A stretch of DNA of 40,628 nt from Alcaligenaceae bacterium (GCA_947378965.1 CANCMG010000033.1:1-40628); one strand, 5' to 3'; counted from the stretch's first letter, positions 31,429 to 39,747 are shown. Made by a program: numbers and translations. The notes: generated by a model not told the origin, from the sequence alone.

Positions 31429-32114
31429 GCGTAAATAATATCGATGTACGTTACGGTGGCATTCGCGCTTTGCAGGGTGTGTCGATCAAGATTGAGCGAG
31501 GCGAGACGGTGCTGCTTCTTGGGGCCAATGGTGCCGGTAAATCGAGTTTGCTGAAGTCAGTGATTGGCACGGTCAAGCCCTTAGCGGGTGAAATTGTCTT
31601 TGCCGGAAACTCTATTTCGTCTTTGCGCTCGGATCAACGCGCACGACTGGGCATGGGCTATTCGCCAGAAGGCCGTAGAGTGTTTGCCACGATGTCAGTC
31701 TATGACAACGTCTTGTCGGGTGCACCCGGCATTTCTGAAACGGCCAGAAAAGATGCCTACAAACGCTTGTCAGGGTTGTTTCCATTGTTGTCTGAGCGTG
31801 CCATGCAGCCAGCGGGCCAGTTAAGCGGTGGACAACAGCAGTTGGTCGCGTTTGCCCGAGCGATGTGTTCATCTCCGACGTTGCTATTGCTTGATGAACC
31901 CTTTCTAGGCTTGGCACCCATCTGGATTAAACAGGTTAGCGATGCCATCCGTGAAATGAAAAAGTCAGGCACCACAATCCTGATGAGTGAACAAATGGCG
32001 GTACCCGCCTTAAAAGTTGCCGATCGTGGCTATGTCTTACGCAGTGGAGAAGTTCGCCACAGCGGCACGACAGCAGAGCTCAAAGAGCTTTCATTAAATG
32101 AAGAGTATCTGTAG
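31422..32114 (+). CDS. Liv-type ABC transporter ATP-binding protein (LivF family)
   Basis: 230 residues. Walker A GANGAGKSS at 34-42, MGYSPEGRRVFATMSVYDN (the LivF Q-loop region), signature LSGGQQQLVAFARAM, Walker B LLLLDEPFLGLAP. The H-loop position reads MSEQM, with Gln in place of the usual His (EQN/EQH in many LivF), as is normal for LivF. Last gene of the operon. No clear hairpin terminator follows; instead a set of 43-base repeats fills the gap to the convergent gene. Confidence 0.93.
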   Translation: MLSVNNIDVRYGGIRALQGVSIKIERGETVLLLGANGAGKSSLLKSVIGTVKPLAGEIVFAGNSISSLRSDQRARLGMGYSPEGRRVFATMSVYDNVLSGAPGISETARKDAYKRLSGLFPLLSERAMQPAGQLSGGQQQLVAFARAMCSSPTLLLLDEPFLGLAPIWIKQVSDAIREMKKSGTTILMSEQMAVPALKVADRGYVLRSGEVRHSGTTAELKELSLNEEYL

Positions 32115-32134
32115 CACTGTCTGACGAATATTAG

Positions 32135-32252
32135 GATGAGAAATAATTTTCTTATCGTAACAACGCGGCTCATGATTCGACGAAAAATAATTGTCTTATC
32201 GTAACAACGTGACGCAAATTAGACGAAAAATAATTGTCTTAGCAGATCAACA
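32135..32252. repeat. Three tandem repeats of about 43 bases
   Basis: Units begin near 32135, 32179 and 32222. The second and third share GACGAAAAATAATTGTCTTA exactly, and the first reads GATGAGAAATAATTTTCTTA. All have a following segment of the ATCGTAACAACG type, degraded in the third. They lie between convergent genes (livF end 32114, CMD-like end 32281). Confidence 0.75.
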
Positions 32253-32280
32253 TGACGGCGTAAGCAGTACGCTCATTGAG

Positions 32281-32694
32281 CTAAGCTGCCCGTTGATCGA
32301 GCACCTCTTTAGCAACCCGAGAGGCTTCGAGCGCCGCAGGCCAGCCGCAATAGCAAGACGAGTGAATCAAAATTTCTTGCAATTCAGCTTTCGTCCACCC
32401 ATTGTTCAGCGCGCCATTGATGTGCACAGCTAACTCATGGGTTCTGCCTAGCGCGATGAGAATACTGATGGTCACTAAGCTGCGCGATTTGACATCTAAG
32501 CCTGGACGCCCCCAGATTGCCCCCCATCCGATCCCCATGACGGCTTCTTGCAGGGGTTGAAGAAACTCATCCTCTTTTGCTTTTTGCAATGAGCGGTCAA
32601 CGTGCGCGTCACCTAGCGTGGCGCGACGCATGCGTTCGCCTAAGGCTAGAGTTTCGGGTGAAATGAGTGCAACAGGCTTTGAAGCGTTTGTCAT
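32281..32694 (-). CDS. Carboxymuconolactone decarboxylase family protein
   Basis: 137 residues, all helical, matching 4-carboxymuconolactone decarboxylase-like proteins: KSRSLVTISILIALGRTHELAVHINGAL, WTKAELQEILIHSSCYCGWPAALEA. The CxCGxP pattern resembles the CxxC active site of AhpD-like relatives but has one residue between the cysteines. It is the last gene of the three-gene operon starting at 34635, where a ring-derived lactone or a peroxide-reducing role would fit. Substrate unknown. Confidence 0.88.
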   Translation of the reverse strand: MTNASKPVALISPETLALGERMRRATLGDAHVDRSLQKAKEDEFLQPLQEAVMGIGWGAIWGRPGLDVKSRSLVTISILIALGRTHELAVHINGALNNGWTKAELQEILIHSSCYCGWPAALEASRVAKEVLDQRAA

Positions 32695-32700
32695 GTGTAA

Positions 32701-32820
32701 TCCTATAAAAATGTGTAAGGTGAACGATAAATGTTTAGCGGAGAAGCTAAGTGTTTAAGGGGAGAACTAAATCTTTATCGAGGAACATAAATGTTTAAGG
32801 TGAAAACTAAATCTTTAGCG
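32701..32820. repeat. Six tandem 20-base units
   Basis: Starting at 32701, the sequence has an exact 20-base period for six units, all of the form ...ATAAATGTTTAAGG or ...CTAAATCTTTAGCG. Units alternate between the two variants (GTTTAAGG, GTTTAGCG, CTTTATCG, CTTTAGCG). The array fills the gap between the CMD-like start and the SDR stop at 32815, and so forms the leader of the CMD-like message. Period 20 is two DNA turns. Confidence 0.85.
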
Positions 32821-33624
32821 AGGAAGATTGACCAAGCCGCCGCCATCTACCGGCAACTCGACGCCAGTAATAAATTGCGCCTCATCAGACGCTAAAAATA
32901 AGGCGGCATTGGCAACGTCCCAGCCTGAGCCCATGCGGTTGCGTAGCGGGACTCTGACGTTGCGTTCAGCAACGACCTGCTCGCGCGTCTTGTTAAAAAC
33001 GGTCGCTCGCGTATCGACTGACATTGGGGTGTCCATCAGGCCTGGCAAAATAGTGTTCGCGCGAATGCCGTACTCAGCGTTTTCGATCGCTATTTGTTTG
33101 GTGTAAACAATCAAGGCGGCTTTGGTGGCTTTGTAAGCGACCCAAGGGTAGCGCTGATAGGCCGAGATCGACGAAATCGTCAGGATGACGCCAGACTGCT
33201 GCTCACGCATGATCGGCAACACGTGCTTGCAAGCCATCACGCAACCCCGCAGGTTGACGTTGGTAATCAGATCAAAGGCCTCTTCCGTAATCTCGGTTGG
33301 GCTGCCGTCGTTGCCGGCAACGCTGATGCCAACGTTGTAATGCAAGATATCGATGCGACCCCACTTCTGTTTAGCAAAGGCCATGACCGCAGCCAAATCA
33401 CTTTCTTTACACACATCCGCCTCAAACGGGATGATTTCTAAAGCGCCGTATTCGTCGGTCGCAATCTTGCAGGTCTCTGTGACTGAGGCAAGGCTGCGAT
33501 CGACCGCCAAAATGCGCGCGCCTTCTTGCGCAAAACGTAAAACGGTTGCCCGACCATTACCAGTTGTCATGCCCGGACTTTGTCCGGCGCCAATGATGAC
33601 GGCAATCTTGTCCTTGAGTCTCAT
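32815..33624 (-). CDS. SDR-family NAD(P)-dependent oxidoreductase
   Basis: 269 residues. The cofactor loop is unusual and long: GAGQSPGMTTGNGRA (12-26), with an Asp at the end of strand 2 (AVDRS), so NAD(H) is likely. Ser in TISSIS (151-152), Tyr164-x3-Lys168 in VAYKATK. The NNAG position reads YNVG. It is the middle gene of an operon. Its ATG at 33624 overlaps the stop of a mini-ORF created by 47-base repeats, and AAGGATGAAAC provides the ribosome-binding site. The C-terminal FITGVELPVDGG is standard. Confidence 0.92.
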   Translation of the reverse strand: MRLKDKIAVIIGAGQSPGMTTGNGRATVLRFAQEGARILAVDRSLASVTETCKIATDEYGALEIIPFEADVCKESDLAAVMAFAKQKWGRIDILHYNVGISVAGNDGSPTEITEEAFDLITNVNLRGCVMACKHVLPIMREQQSGVILTISSISAYQRYPWVAYKATKAALIVYTKQIAIENAEYGIRANTILPGLMDTPMSVDTRATVFNKTREQVVAERNVRVPLRNRMGSGWDVANAALFLASDEAQFITGVELPVDGGGLVNLPR

Positions 33625-33671
33625 GTTTCATCCTTGTTTTTGCTGTGAACTAGCTGCTCTTTCAGTCTCAT
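33621..33671 (-). other. Mini-ORF 2 (16 residues) generated by the 47-base repeat
   Basis: ATG 33671 encodes MRLKEQLVHSKNKDET and stops at 33623-33621, overlapping the SDR start (ATGA). It has its own AAGGATGAAAG upstream. Its first codons mimic the SDR start (MRLKD) and its end mimics the dehydrogenase C-terminus (VRSKKKDEA). Translation is likely given coupling, but the peptide may have no role. Confidence 0.5.
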
Positions 33672-33718
33672 CTTTCATCCTTATTTTTGCCGCGAACTTC
33701 CTGCTCTTTCAGTTTCAC
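33668..33718 (-). other. Mini-ORF 1 (16 residues) generated by the 47-base repeat
   Basis: GTG 33718 overlaps the dehydrogenase stop (GTGA) and encodes a peptide ending KEQEVRGKNKDER. It stops at 33670-33668, overlapping the start of mini-ORF 2. It relays termination-reinitiation from one gene to the next. Confidence 0.4.
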
Positions 33719-34635
33719 GCTTCATCCTTTTTCTTGCTGCGCACCTCAACGCCAGCCCATTTTTCGTAATACTGAATGAGCGTGGTGAAATCAAGATCGG
33801 TCCCGCCTTGGGTCATCGCAAATTCCCATACTTGGCGGGTATTGTTCGCCACCCACATTGGTACTTTGAGCTCTTCGGCTTCGATCAGACCCAGACTGAT
33901 ATCTTTATGCAAGGTGTGCGTCGAGGCGCCATAATCAAAGGTGCCGGGTAAAACAGATTTTGGAACTTTGTCTGTTGTGGCGCTATTGCGCCCAGTGCTG
34001 GCATTGATCACCTTGACCATCAGGTCGGCATCTAGGCCTGCCTTAGCACCCAGCACTAGCGCTTCGAAGGCCGAGGCCATATTGCTTGCAGAGATGATGT
34101 TGTTGACCAGCTTCATCATTTGCGCCATGCCCGGTTCAGGTCCAATCTCAAAGACATTTTTACCGATGATGTTCAAAATCTTTCGAACGCTTTCAATCAC
34201 GGTCGCTTCACCCGATACCATGATTGCGAGGGTATCGTCGTCTGCGCCGCGCGGTCCTCCGCTGACTGGGCAATCCAACACCTTGATATTTTTAGCTGCA
34301 AGGGTGTTTGCGATCTCGATTACAGGGCGACGACCGATGGTCGAGGTCTCGAGATAGAGCTTGATTTTTTTGCCATGGATCACACCCTCGGTACCGTAAG
34401 CAACAGCTTTGCTCACCTCGCCATCGGGCAGACAGGCAAACACCATCTCGACCGCGTCTGCGATTGAGGTTGGATTGGAATGAACCACTACATTCCAATT
34501 GGCAAAAGCGGCGATCTTAGAGGGATCAACATCATAGACGTGCAGTTTGATACCCGCCTGGGCCAGCCGACGTGCAATACCACCCCCCATTGCGCCGAGC
34601 CCAATAAAGCCAATTGCAGTTTGTTCGAGCGACAT
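33715..34635 (-). CDS. Beta-hydroxyacid dehydrogenase (3-hydroxyisobutyrate dehydrogenase / tartronate semialdehyde reductase family)
   Basis: 306 residues. The NAD-binding IGFIGLGAMGGGIARRL lies at 8-24, with DVDPSK after strand 2. The substrate-binding signature is DCPVSGGPRGADDDTLAIMVSGE (about 121-143), and the catalytic Lys175 is in MMKLVNN. It is the first gene of the operon with an SDR and a CMD-like protein, indicating oxidation of a hydroxy acid early in a degradation route. A 20-base direct repeat lies in its leader. The usual C-terminus is extended by the KKKDEA tail that was copied by the 47-base repeats. Confidence 0.93.
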   Translation of the reverse strand: MSLEQTAIGFIGLGAMGGGIARRLAQAGIKLHVYDVDPSKIAAFANWNVVVHSNPTSIADAVEMVFACLPDGEVSKAVAYGTEGVIHGKKIKLYLETSTIGRRPVIEIANTLAAKNIKVLDCPVSGGPRGADDDTLAIMVSGEATVIESVRKILNIIGKNVFEIGPEPGMAQMMKLVNNIISASNMASAFEALVLGAKAGLDADLMVKVINASTGRNSATTDKVPKSVLPGTFDYGASTHTLHKDISLGLIEAEELKVPMWVANNTRQVWEFAMTQGGTDLDFTTLIQYYEKWAGVEVRSKKKDEA

Positions 34636-34679
34636 CTAGTTCTCCGATCAGTCTGTTTTTATCAAGGATGACTTGTTAG

Positions 34680-34719
34680 TTTGTAGTGGTTGGTAGTCTT
34701 TTGTAGTGGTCTGTAGTGT
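34680..34719. repeat. 20-base direct repeat upstream of the dehydrogenase
   Basis: 34680-34699 and 34700-34719 both begin TTTGTAGTGG and share a GTAGT near the end. Same period as the arrays at 32701 and 27361. It lies 45 bases upstream of the start at 34635. Confidence 0.6.
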
Positions 34720-34795
34720 CACGGTGCACGTAGGCGCCCGCTCGTTGTATCTTAACTAATATTTAAGCTAACAGTTGGTAAACGCTTGGGCCAGA

Positions 34796-35606
34796 TCACT
34801 CTAAGGCCTGATGTAAGCCGCGCATTTTAGACAAGAGAGCTTGAGCCATAGGTACCTTGGCGAGATTTTGCGCCTCACCTTCTGGCGAATCTAAATCAAA
34901 AAGCTGCTCAACGTTGTCGTTGCGCCCACGAAGGTATTTGTATCTTGTGCCTTCTATGATGGCGATGACACCAAAGGTGTCGCCCGAAGCAATCGATATT
35001 GACGATCGTGGCGTCGTGACTTGTAAAGGAACTCCCTGCCAACTTGACGGCCTTGAGTACTGCAAAGTCGTCATTGAGATCCTTTCCAGAATCGGCTGAG
35101 CCGTCTTGAAAAAACGCTATATTTTTGCCGTAAAACGTCTTGAGATGACCAAAGTTCGTATGGTCACCACCTAAAAGAAAAATTGACTGATAACCAAAAT
35201 GGCTCAAGGCTTCATTGATGGTGGGCGATGGTTTCTTTAGCCCTGACCAATCATTTGAACGTAAGATTCCGAGTAAGCCACAAAACGAAAGCGTGCAGAT
35301 TGAATGTGCAACTTCGATTTTTTGTAGTTGTTTCTTTTCAAGTAACGAGGATAAAAAAGGTGTGTTGTCCGGGCTTGCGCCATATACGCCCATCTGATCT
35401 CTACGCAAGGCATCAATCGTGATCAGTACGAGGGGGCGAGGTTGGATAGTTGAGCTCGATGCTTTCAGATTGAATGCAGATTTTCTAAGTTCAAGTTCAG
35501 TCAGAAAAATTTCATTCGAAGCGAAAGAATTTAAAAGCTCACTGGGCGCGGCAGAGATAAATAGTTCGGATGGCGCCAAAGAACTCAGCCGCCAGTTGCA
35601 CGCCAA
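34796..35606 (-). pseudogene. Sulfatase-family relic with central deletion and frameshift
   Basis: From the right, one frame holds RPLVLITIDALRRDQMGVYG and TPFLSSLLE, the N-terminal core of sulfatase/phosphoesterase proteins. In another frame, near 34796-34990, lie FGVIAIIEGTRYKYLRG, EQLFDLDSPEGEAQNLA and a helical tail, the sulfatase C-terminus. The frames differ by one and switch near 35040-35060. The remainder is far shorter than a sulfatase of about 500 residues, so the middle is missing. Dead gene, distinct from the intact arylsulfatase next to it. Confidence 0.75.
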
Positions 35607-35709
35607 GGGCTTCGCGCCCGTTTTGTAAGGTTTGTCCGTAAATCAGATCATAGATTGAGGCTAAAAACTTATAGGTTTGTTTCACTGAGCCGATGGATGA
35701 TGTTTTCAT
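35539..35709 (-). pseudogene. N-terminal stub of a SAM-dependent methyltransferase
   Basis: ATG 35709 opens MKTSSIGSVKQTYKFLASIY, DLIYGQTLQNGREAL. The KxTYxFLAxIYDLxYGxxLQxGR pattern is the N-terminus of phosphatidylethanolamine N-methyltransferase-like (PmtA/UbiE) proteins. After about 41 codons it runs into sulfatase-relic sequence in the wrong frame and stops at 35541-35539. The SAM-binding domain is gone. I infer a deletion fused two neighbouring genes. Confidence 0.6.
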
Positions 35710-35721
35710 CGATTTTGATTG

Positions 35722-37332
35722 CTATTGATGGCCGCCTCTGGCTTTTTGGATTTGCGTTCGGATGGTCTCTAAGCCAATATTTCCTGCTTTTTGCATTGGT
35801 GGATAATCCACCAATGTTTGCGCAAGTTGGTCGATCGCTTGGTCTACAAACTGGAAGCGCCAAATCTCATACCAAAACCAATTATAGAAAGCTAAAGAAC
35901 CGTTTGCACCCGCTGGCATACCCATGCGTTCGAAGGGATCAAGGCGCAGATTCGTTAAGATCGGCCAATCGACTTTTACCGTCGCGCCTAGCCAGCCGTT
36001 AGGTTGATCGGTAAAGCGGTACTTGTAGTCGTCGATTCGTATGGCTGACAGCGTGTTTTCGGTGAAATAATAGATTTCATGACGCGTCGAAGGGCCGGCC
36101 CCGGTAAGCAGTGGTGTCTGATCGTAGCCATCCAAATGTACTTTAAAACTTTGGTCGCCGATTTGTTTACCCTTGAGTAGCTCGTTGGTGATACTTGGGT
36201 TGCCTGCAGCCGTCACCAAGGTCGGAAACCAGTCAAGACCAGAGATCAGACCATTTTCGACTTTTCCTGGCTGAACTTTTCCTGGCCAACGCAAGATTGC
36301 CGGAACTCGGAAACCGCCTTCGAGTGCCGAGCCTTTACCGCCAGCAAAAGGCGTGTTGCCCCCATCTGGCCAGGTGTAGTTCATGGCACCATTGTCAGTC
36401 GTAAACAGAACGATGGTGTTGTCTTCGACACCTAAATCTTTAAGTTTTTGCATGACTAAGCCGACGTCATCGTCGAGTTGAGCCATTCCTGCTTCTTGCT
36501 CCGTCCAGCCGTTCTCTGCATTGCGCATCGACTCATATTTTTCTGAAAGATGCGTGATCTTGTGCATTCGAGTTGGATTGAGCCAAACAAAAAAAGGTTT
36601 GCTATCGCTCTTAGACTTCTCAATGAAGGCGAGGGCTTTATCGCGAATTTCATCGTCAACAGTTTCCATTCTTTTTGGATACAACTCGCCAGCATCTTCA
36701 ATTTTTTGTTTGCCGACTTTGCCCCAACGCGGCATGATCGTCTGGTCATCGGTCGTGGTTGCCCAACTGTGCAACATGTTGCGAGGACCGATTTTATCTT
36801 TTAGCTGTTGCGGGTAGGTACGGTGAGAGGGATCCTCCATCGCATTTAGGTGGTAGAGGTAGCCATAAAACTCGTCAAAGCCATGAACAGTTGGTAGAAA
36901 TTCATTACGGTCGCCAAAGTGATTTTTGCCAAACTGACCTGTCGCATAACCCATCGATTTCAGCACCTGCGCTAACGTGGGCGCTTGCGCAGGTAGCCCA
37001 ATCGGAGAGCCTGCCTGCCCGACCGTCGTCAGGCCTGTGCGAATCGGAAGTTGACCGGTAATAAAGTTGGCGCGCCCGGCTGTGGAGCTTGCCTCGGCGT
37101 AATAATCGGTAAAACGCATCCCTTGGCTTGCAAGCTTATCGAGGTTGGGTGTTTTGCCTGCCATCATCCCTTGGTGATAGGCTCCAAGGTTGAACCAACC
37201 TATGTCATCACCCATGATAACGATGATGTTTGGCTGCTTGGTTTGAGCCTGCGCCTCGAGGGGCAAGGCGCCCAAGGGCCCAAGTCCCAAAGAACTGATT
37301 AAGGCACAAGCGAGTCGTTTTTTAAACTGCAT
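35722..37332 (-). CDS. Arylsulfatase-family enzyme, Ser-type active-site motif
   Basis: 536 residues with signal peptide (to LEAQAQ), so periplasmic. PNIIVIMGDDIGWFNLGAYH gives the metal-binding Asp pair at 42-43, and FTTDNGAMNYTWPDGG the distal metal ligands. The residue normally converted to formylglycine is Ser83 in S-T-A-G-R87, not Cys. Ser-type sulfatases depend on a radical SAM maturase (anSME), and none is in view. The C-terminal domain is full length. It cleaves sulfate esters if matured. It sits alone between egtB and the decayed sulfatase. Confidence 0.88.
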   Translation of the reverse strand: MQFKKRLACALISSLGLGPLGALPLEAQAQTKQPNIIVIMGDDIGWFNLGAYHQGMMAGKTPNLDKLASQGMRFTDYYAEASSTAGRANFITGQLPIRTGLTTVGQAGSPIGLPAQAPTLAQVLKSMGYATGQFGKNHFGDRNEFLPTVHGFDEFYGYLYHLNAMEDPSHRTYPQQLKDKIGPRNMLHSWATTTDDQTIMPRWGKVGKQKIEDAGELYPKRMETVDDEIRDKALAFIEKSKSDSKPFFVWLNPTRMHKITHLSEKYESMRNAENGWTEQEAGMAQLDDDVGLVMQKLKDLGVEDNTIVLFTTDNGAMNYTWPDGGNTPFAGGKGSALEGGFRVPAILRWPGKVQPGKVENGLISGLDWFPTLVTAAGNPSITNELLKGKQIGDQSFKVHLDGYDQTPLLTGAGPSTRHEIYYFTENTLSAIRIDDYKYRFTDQPNGWLGATVKVDWPILTNLRLDPFERMGMPAGANGSLAFYNWFWYEIWRFQFVDQAIDQLAQTLVDYPPMQKAGNIGLETIRTQIQKARGGHQ

Positions 37333-37462
37333 CGTAGCATCTCTAAAATTTGGGTGATGAATACATAGTAAGCCCGTATCCTTAGCACGACCAAGCTATC
37401 AAAAGTTAGATTGATACTGGCCTAGAAACATCTCTGTATTTAGGTAGTGCGCTAATTTTGCT

Positions 37463-38701
37463 TCAGTCTCTTGCAAGCCGCAAGCCCGTCAGTTGCCAAC
37501 GCGCGTACGTTGGGAAAAAATTGCGATACGTGTTTCGCGAATGTCCGGCGGATGTATAAGCCGAGCTGCCTCGTAGCACCATTTGGTTGACCATGAACTT
37601 GCCGTTGTACTCGCCAGCGATACCGCCCCAAGGCTTGTAGCCGGGGTAGGGGCTGTAGTGACTGCTCGTCCATTGCCATACTTTGCCAAATAAATCTGTT
37701 GCGGCGTGTTCTGCGGCAAACGCTTCCCATTCGAACTCGGTCGGCAGGCGAGCGCCGGCATATTTTTTTATATTTTCAGAGGCCCAGCGCGCAAAGGCAT
37801 CGGCTTCGAAGTAGCTGATATGGGCGACTGCTTCTTGCGGAGCAAGAGGATTTTGACCATAAAGGGAAAATTGGTCATATGAGCCGTCTGGTTTAGATAC
37901 CCAATACATCGGCGCCGAAATATTTTGTGTTTTTACCCAGGCCCAGCCCGCATCCAGCCACCAGCGCGCGTCTTGGTAGCCCTTGCCCTTTATAAACAGT
38001 AGCCAGTCAGCATTTGTGACTAATGTACTGCCCAGAGCATGTGCAGAGTTCAAGGCAGTGTGCCTTGGGCCTTCGTTGTCAAAATGAAATTCACCGCCTT
38101 GGTTTCCGATCTCAACCGAGCCAGATTTGCCCTCGATCCATTTAAACTTTTCAGGCGAAGAGGATGATGGCTTGTCACGTAAAAAATAACGTGGCAGTAA
38201 AGAATTGTGAGAAAAAAGATGTTGGATGTCGGTTAATAAAAGCTCTTGGTGTTGTTGTTCGTGATGGATGCCAAGTGTAATCAGCCACCGCAGCTCGGCT
38301 GTATGGTTGTCTTTGAGTAGGGCGTTGATTCGTGCATCAATATTGGCGCGCCACTCAAGCACTTCGACGAATGTTGGTCGGGTGAGTAAGCCGCGCTGAT
38401 TACGGGGATGCTTGTCCCCGACACCGTTGTAATAACTATTGAACAAAACAGCAAACTGCGGATTCCAGAACTTAAAATTATTTTCGTAAGGCTTTAGCAC
38501 CATGACTTCGTAAAACCAAGTCACGTGGGCCAGATGCCACTTGGCCGGGCTTGCATCATCCATTGATTGCGCCTGACAATCTTCGGGGCTCAGCGGTTCG
38601 GCTAAACGCGTTGAATAAAGTCTTGACGCGTTAAATTCAGTCAAAAGACTTTCAACTGAGGCTTCGATTGGCTGGCGATTACTGGGCATAAATGAGTGCA
38701 T
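37463..38701 (-). CDS. egtB: Ergothioneine biosynthesis protein EgtB (sulfoxide synthase)
   Basis: 412 residues. The N-terminal DinB-like domain carries the iron-binding histidines: HLAHVTWF (His56/59) and IHHEQQHQE (His147, His151). The C-terminal FGE-sulfatase domain has ISYFEADAFARWA, ARLPTEFEWEAFA, GKVWQWTSSHYSPYPG and GQ/RGSSAYT. EgtB joins trimethylhistidine to a cysteine-type thiol using O2. It follows egtD with a 23-base overlap, so they are co-expressed. ATG 38701 or ATG 38689 may be used. No egtA, egtC or egtE is nearby. Confidence 0.93.
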   Translation of the reverse strand: MHSFMPSNRQPIEASVESLLTEFNASRLYSTRLAEPLSPEDCQAQSMDDASPAKWHLAHVTWFYEVMVLKPYENNFKFWNPQFAVLFNSYYNGVGDKHPRNQRGLLTRPTFVEVLEWRANIDARINALLKDNHTAELRWLITLGIHHEQQHQELLLTDIQHLFSHNSLLPRYFLRDKPSSSSPEKFKWIEGKSGSVEIGNQGGEFHFDNEGPRHTALNSAHALGSTLVTNADWLLFIKGKGYQDARWWLDAGWAWVKTQNISAPMYWVSKPDGSYDQFSLYGQNPLAPQEAVAHISYFEADAFARWASENIKKYAGARLPTEFEWEAFAAEHAATDLFGKVWQWTSSHYSPYPGYKPWGGIAGEYNGKFMVNQMVLRGSSAYTSAGHSRNTYRNFFPTYARWQLTGLRLARD

Positions 38702-39629
38702 AGTATTGTCGTGGATCTGTCCAAATTTTTAGCGCCTGAAAGCCAGATTGGTTCAACAAGTGTTGAATAGAGGCGATCGTATATTTGTGCGAATTTTCAG
38801 TGTGTATTAATTCGCCTTTCTTGAAAACGCGTTGCTTGCCGTGCCATGCAACGGTGGTGTCACGCAGTGCTTCAAGATAAAGTTCGACGCGTTCTTTTGA
38901 CTGATTGACTAGCACTTTATGGCAAAAATGGCTGACGTCAAAATTCGAATCGATGATGGCGTTGACAGAGCGAAGAATATTCAAATTGAAGGCAGCAGTG
39001 ACTTTCAGGGGATCATCGTAGGCGACCTGCAATACGTGGTCTGCCTTCATGAGATCAACCCCGATCAGCAAACCGCCACCAAGTGCTTCACGTTTGATTT
39101 GTGTCAGCAAGGCTTCGGCCTCAGTCGGTAAAAAATTACCAATGCTTGAGCCTGGGTAAAAAAACGTTCGAGGTGCTTGCGTGATGGTGTCAGGTAATTC
39201 GAGCGTTTGTGAAAAATCCATGCCGATCCCGTACATGGGGATCTGGGCATACTGACTTTGCAATTTTTCTAAGGATTCTTTCAGGTAGTCAACTGAAATG
39301 TCGATGGCAACATACGCTGACGGCGTAATCGATTCAAAGAGGTGGGCAGCCTTCTTACAATCGCCGGCGCCTAAATCAATCAAAACAGGATTTTTGCCGA
39401 TTGCAGCAGCAATTTCGCTTTTGTATTGTTTCAGCAAACTCGTTTCAACCGCGGTTGGGTAGTACTCTGGTACGAGTGTGATGGCGGTAAAGAGATGAGC
39501 ACCTAGAGCATCGTATAAAAACTTAGGCGAGATCGATGCCTTTTCGGCCAATAACCCCGCTTCAATCTCAGAATACAGAGCAGACGGTTGTATGACTTGG
39601 TGGTTTTCAAGAAAAACAGGTTTTTGCAT
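38679..39629 (-). CDS. egtD: L-histidine N-alpha-methyltransferase EgtD
   Basis: 316 residues of the DUF2260/EgtD family. ALGAHLFTAITLVPEYYPTAVE is the conserved N-terminal segment; the SAM loop is IDLGAGDCKKA (84-94). FFYPGSSIGNFLPTEA and YDDPLKVTAAFNLNIL are EgtD signatures. It trimethylates histidine to hercynine, the first step of ergothioneine synthesis, and is first in the egtDB operon. It is divergent from a DUF427 gene across 118 bases that hold their promoters. Confidence 0.94.
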   Translation of the reverse strand: MQKPVFLENHQVIQPSALYSEIEAGLLAEKASISPKFLYDALGAHLFTAITLVPEYYPTAVETSLLKQYKSEIAAAIGKNPVLIDLGAGDCKKAAHLFESITPSAYVAIDISVDYLKESLEKLQSQYAQIPMYGIGMDFSQTLELPDTITQAPRTFFYPGSSIGNFLPTEAEALLTQIKREALGGGLLIGVDLMKADHVLQVAYDDPLKVTAAFNLNILRSVNAIIDSNFDVSHFCHKVLVNQSKERVELYLEALRDTTVAWHGKQRVFKKGELIHTENSHKYTIASIQHLLNQSGFQALKIWTDPRQYYALIYAQ

Positions 39630-39747
39630 GACGAACAGGTGACCTTGGCGAGACTAAGCGGACTGTATAACATGAGATAACATCGAATCACACGCAGCGG
39701 ATGTCAATCACACTAGGCCTATTCTTAGGCCATCTTCGGAGAAGTAC

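Larger units (their letters stand above)
33617..33757. repeat. Three tandem 47-base units across a gene junction
   Basis: Units at 33617-33663, 33664-33710 and 33711-33757 share, on the minus strand, a KKDE-type coding end, AAGGATGAAAC or AAGGATGAAAG, and ATGAGACT. They duplicate the junction between the dehydrogenase stop and the SDR start. Similarity fades inside the dehydrogenase. Confidence 0.85.

Noticed and set aside
27559-32114. Specific assignment of the ABC transporter to leucine/isoleucine/valine
   Set aside because: The family also imports amides, urea and aromatic acids; no residue or neighbour here settles the ligand.
32135-32820. CRISPR-like appearance of the regular repeats
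   Set aside because: Units are contiguous, degenerate and have no unique spacers; no cas genes are present.
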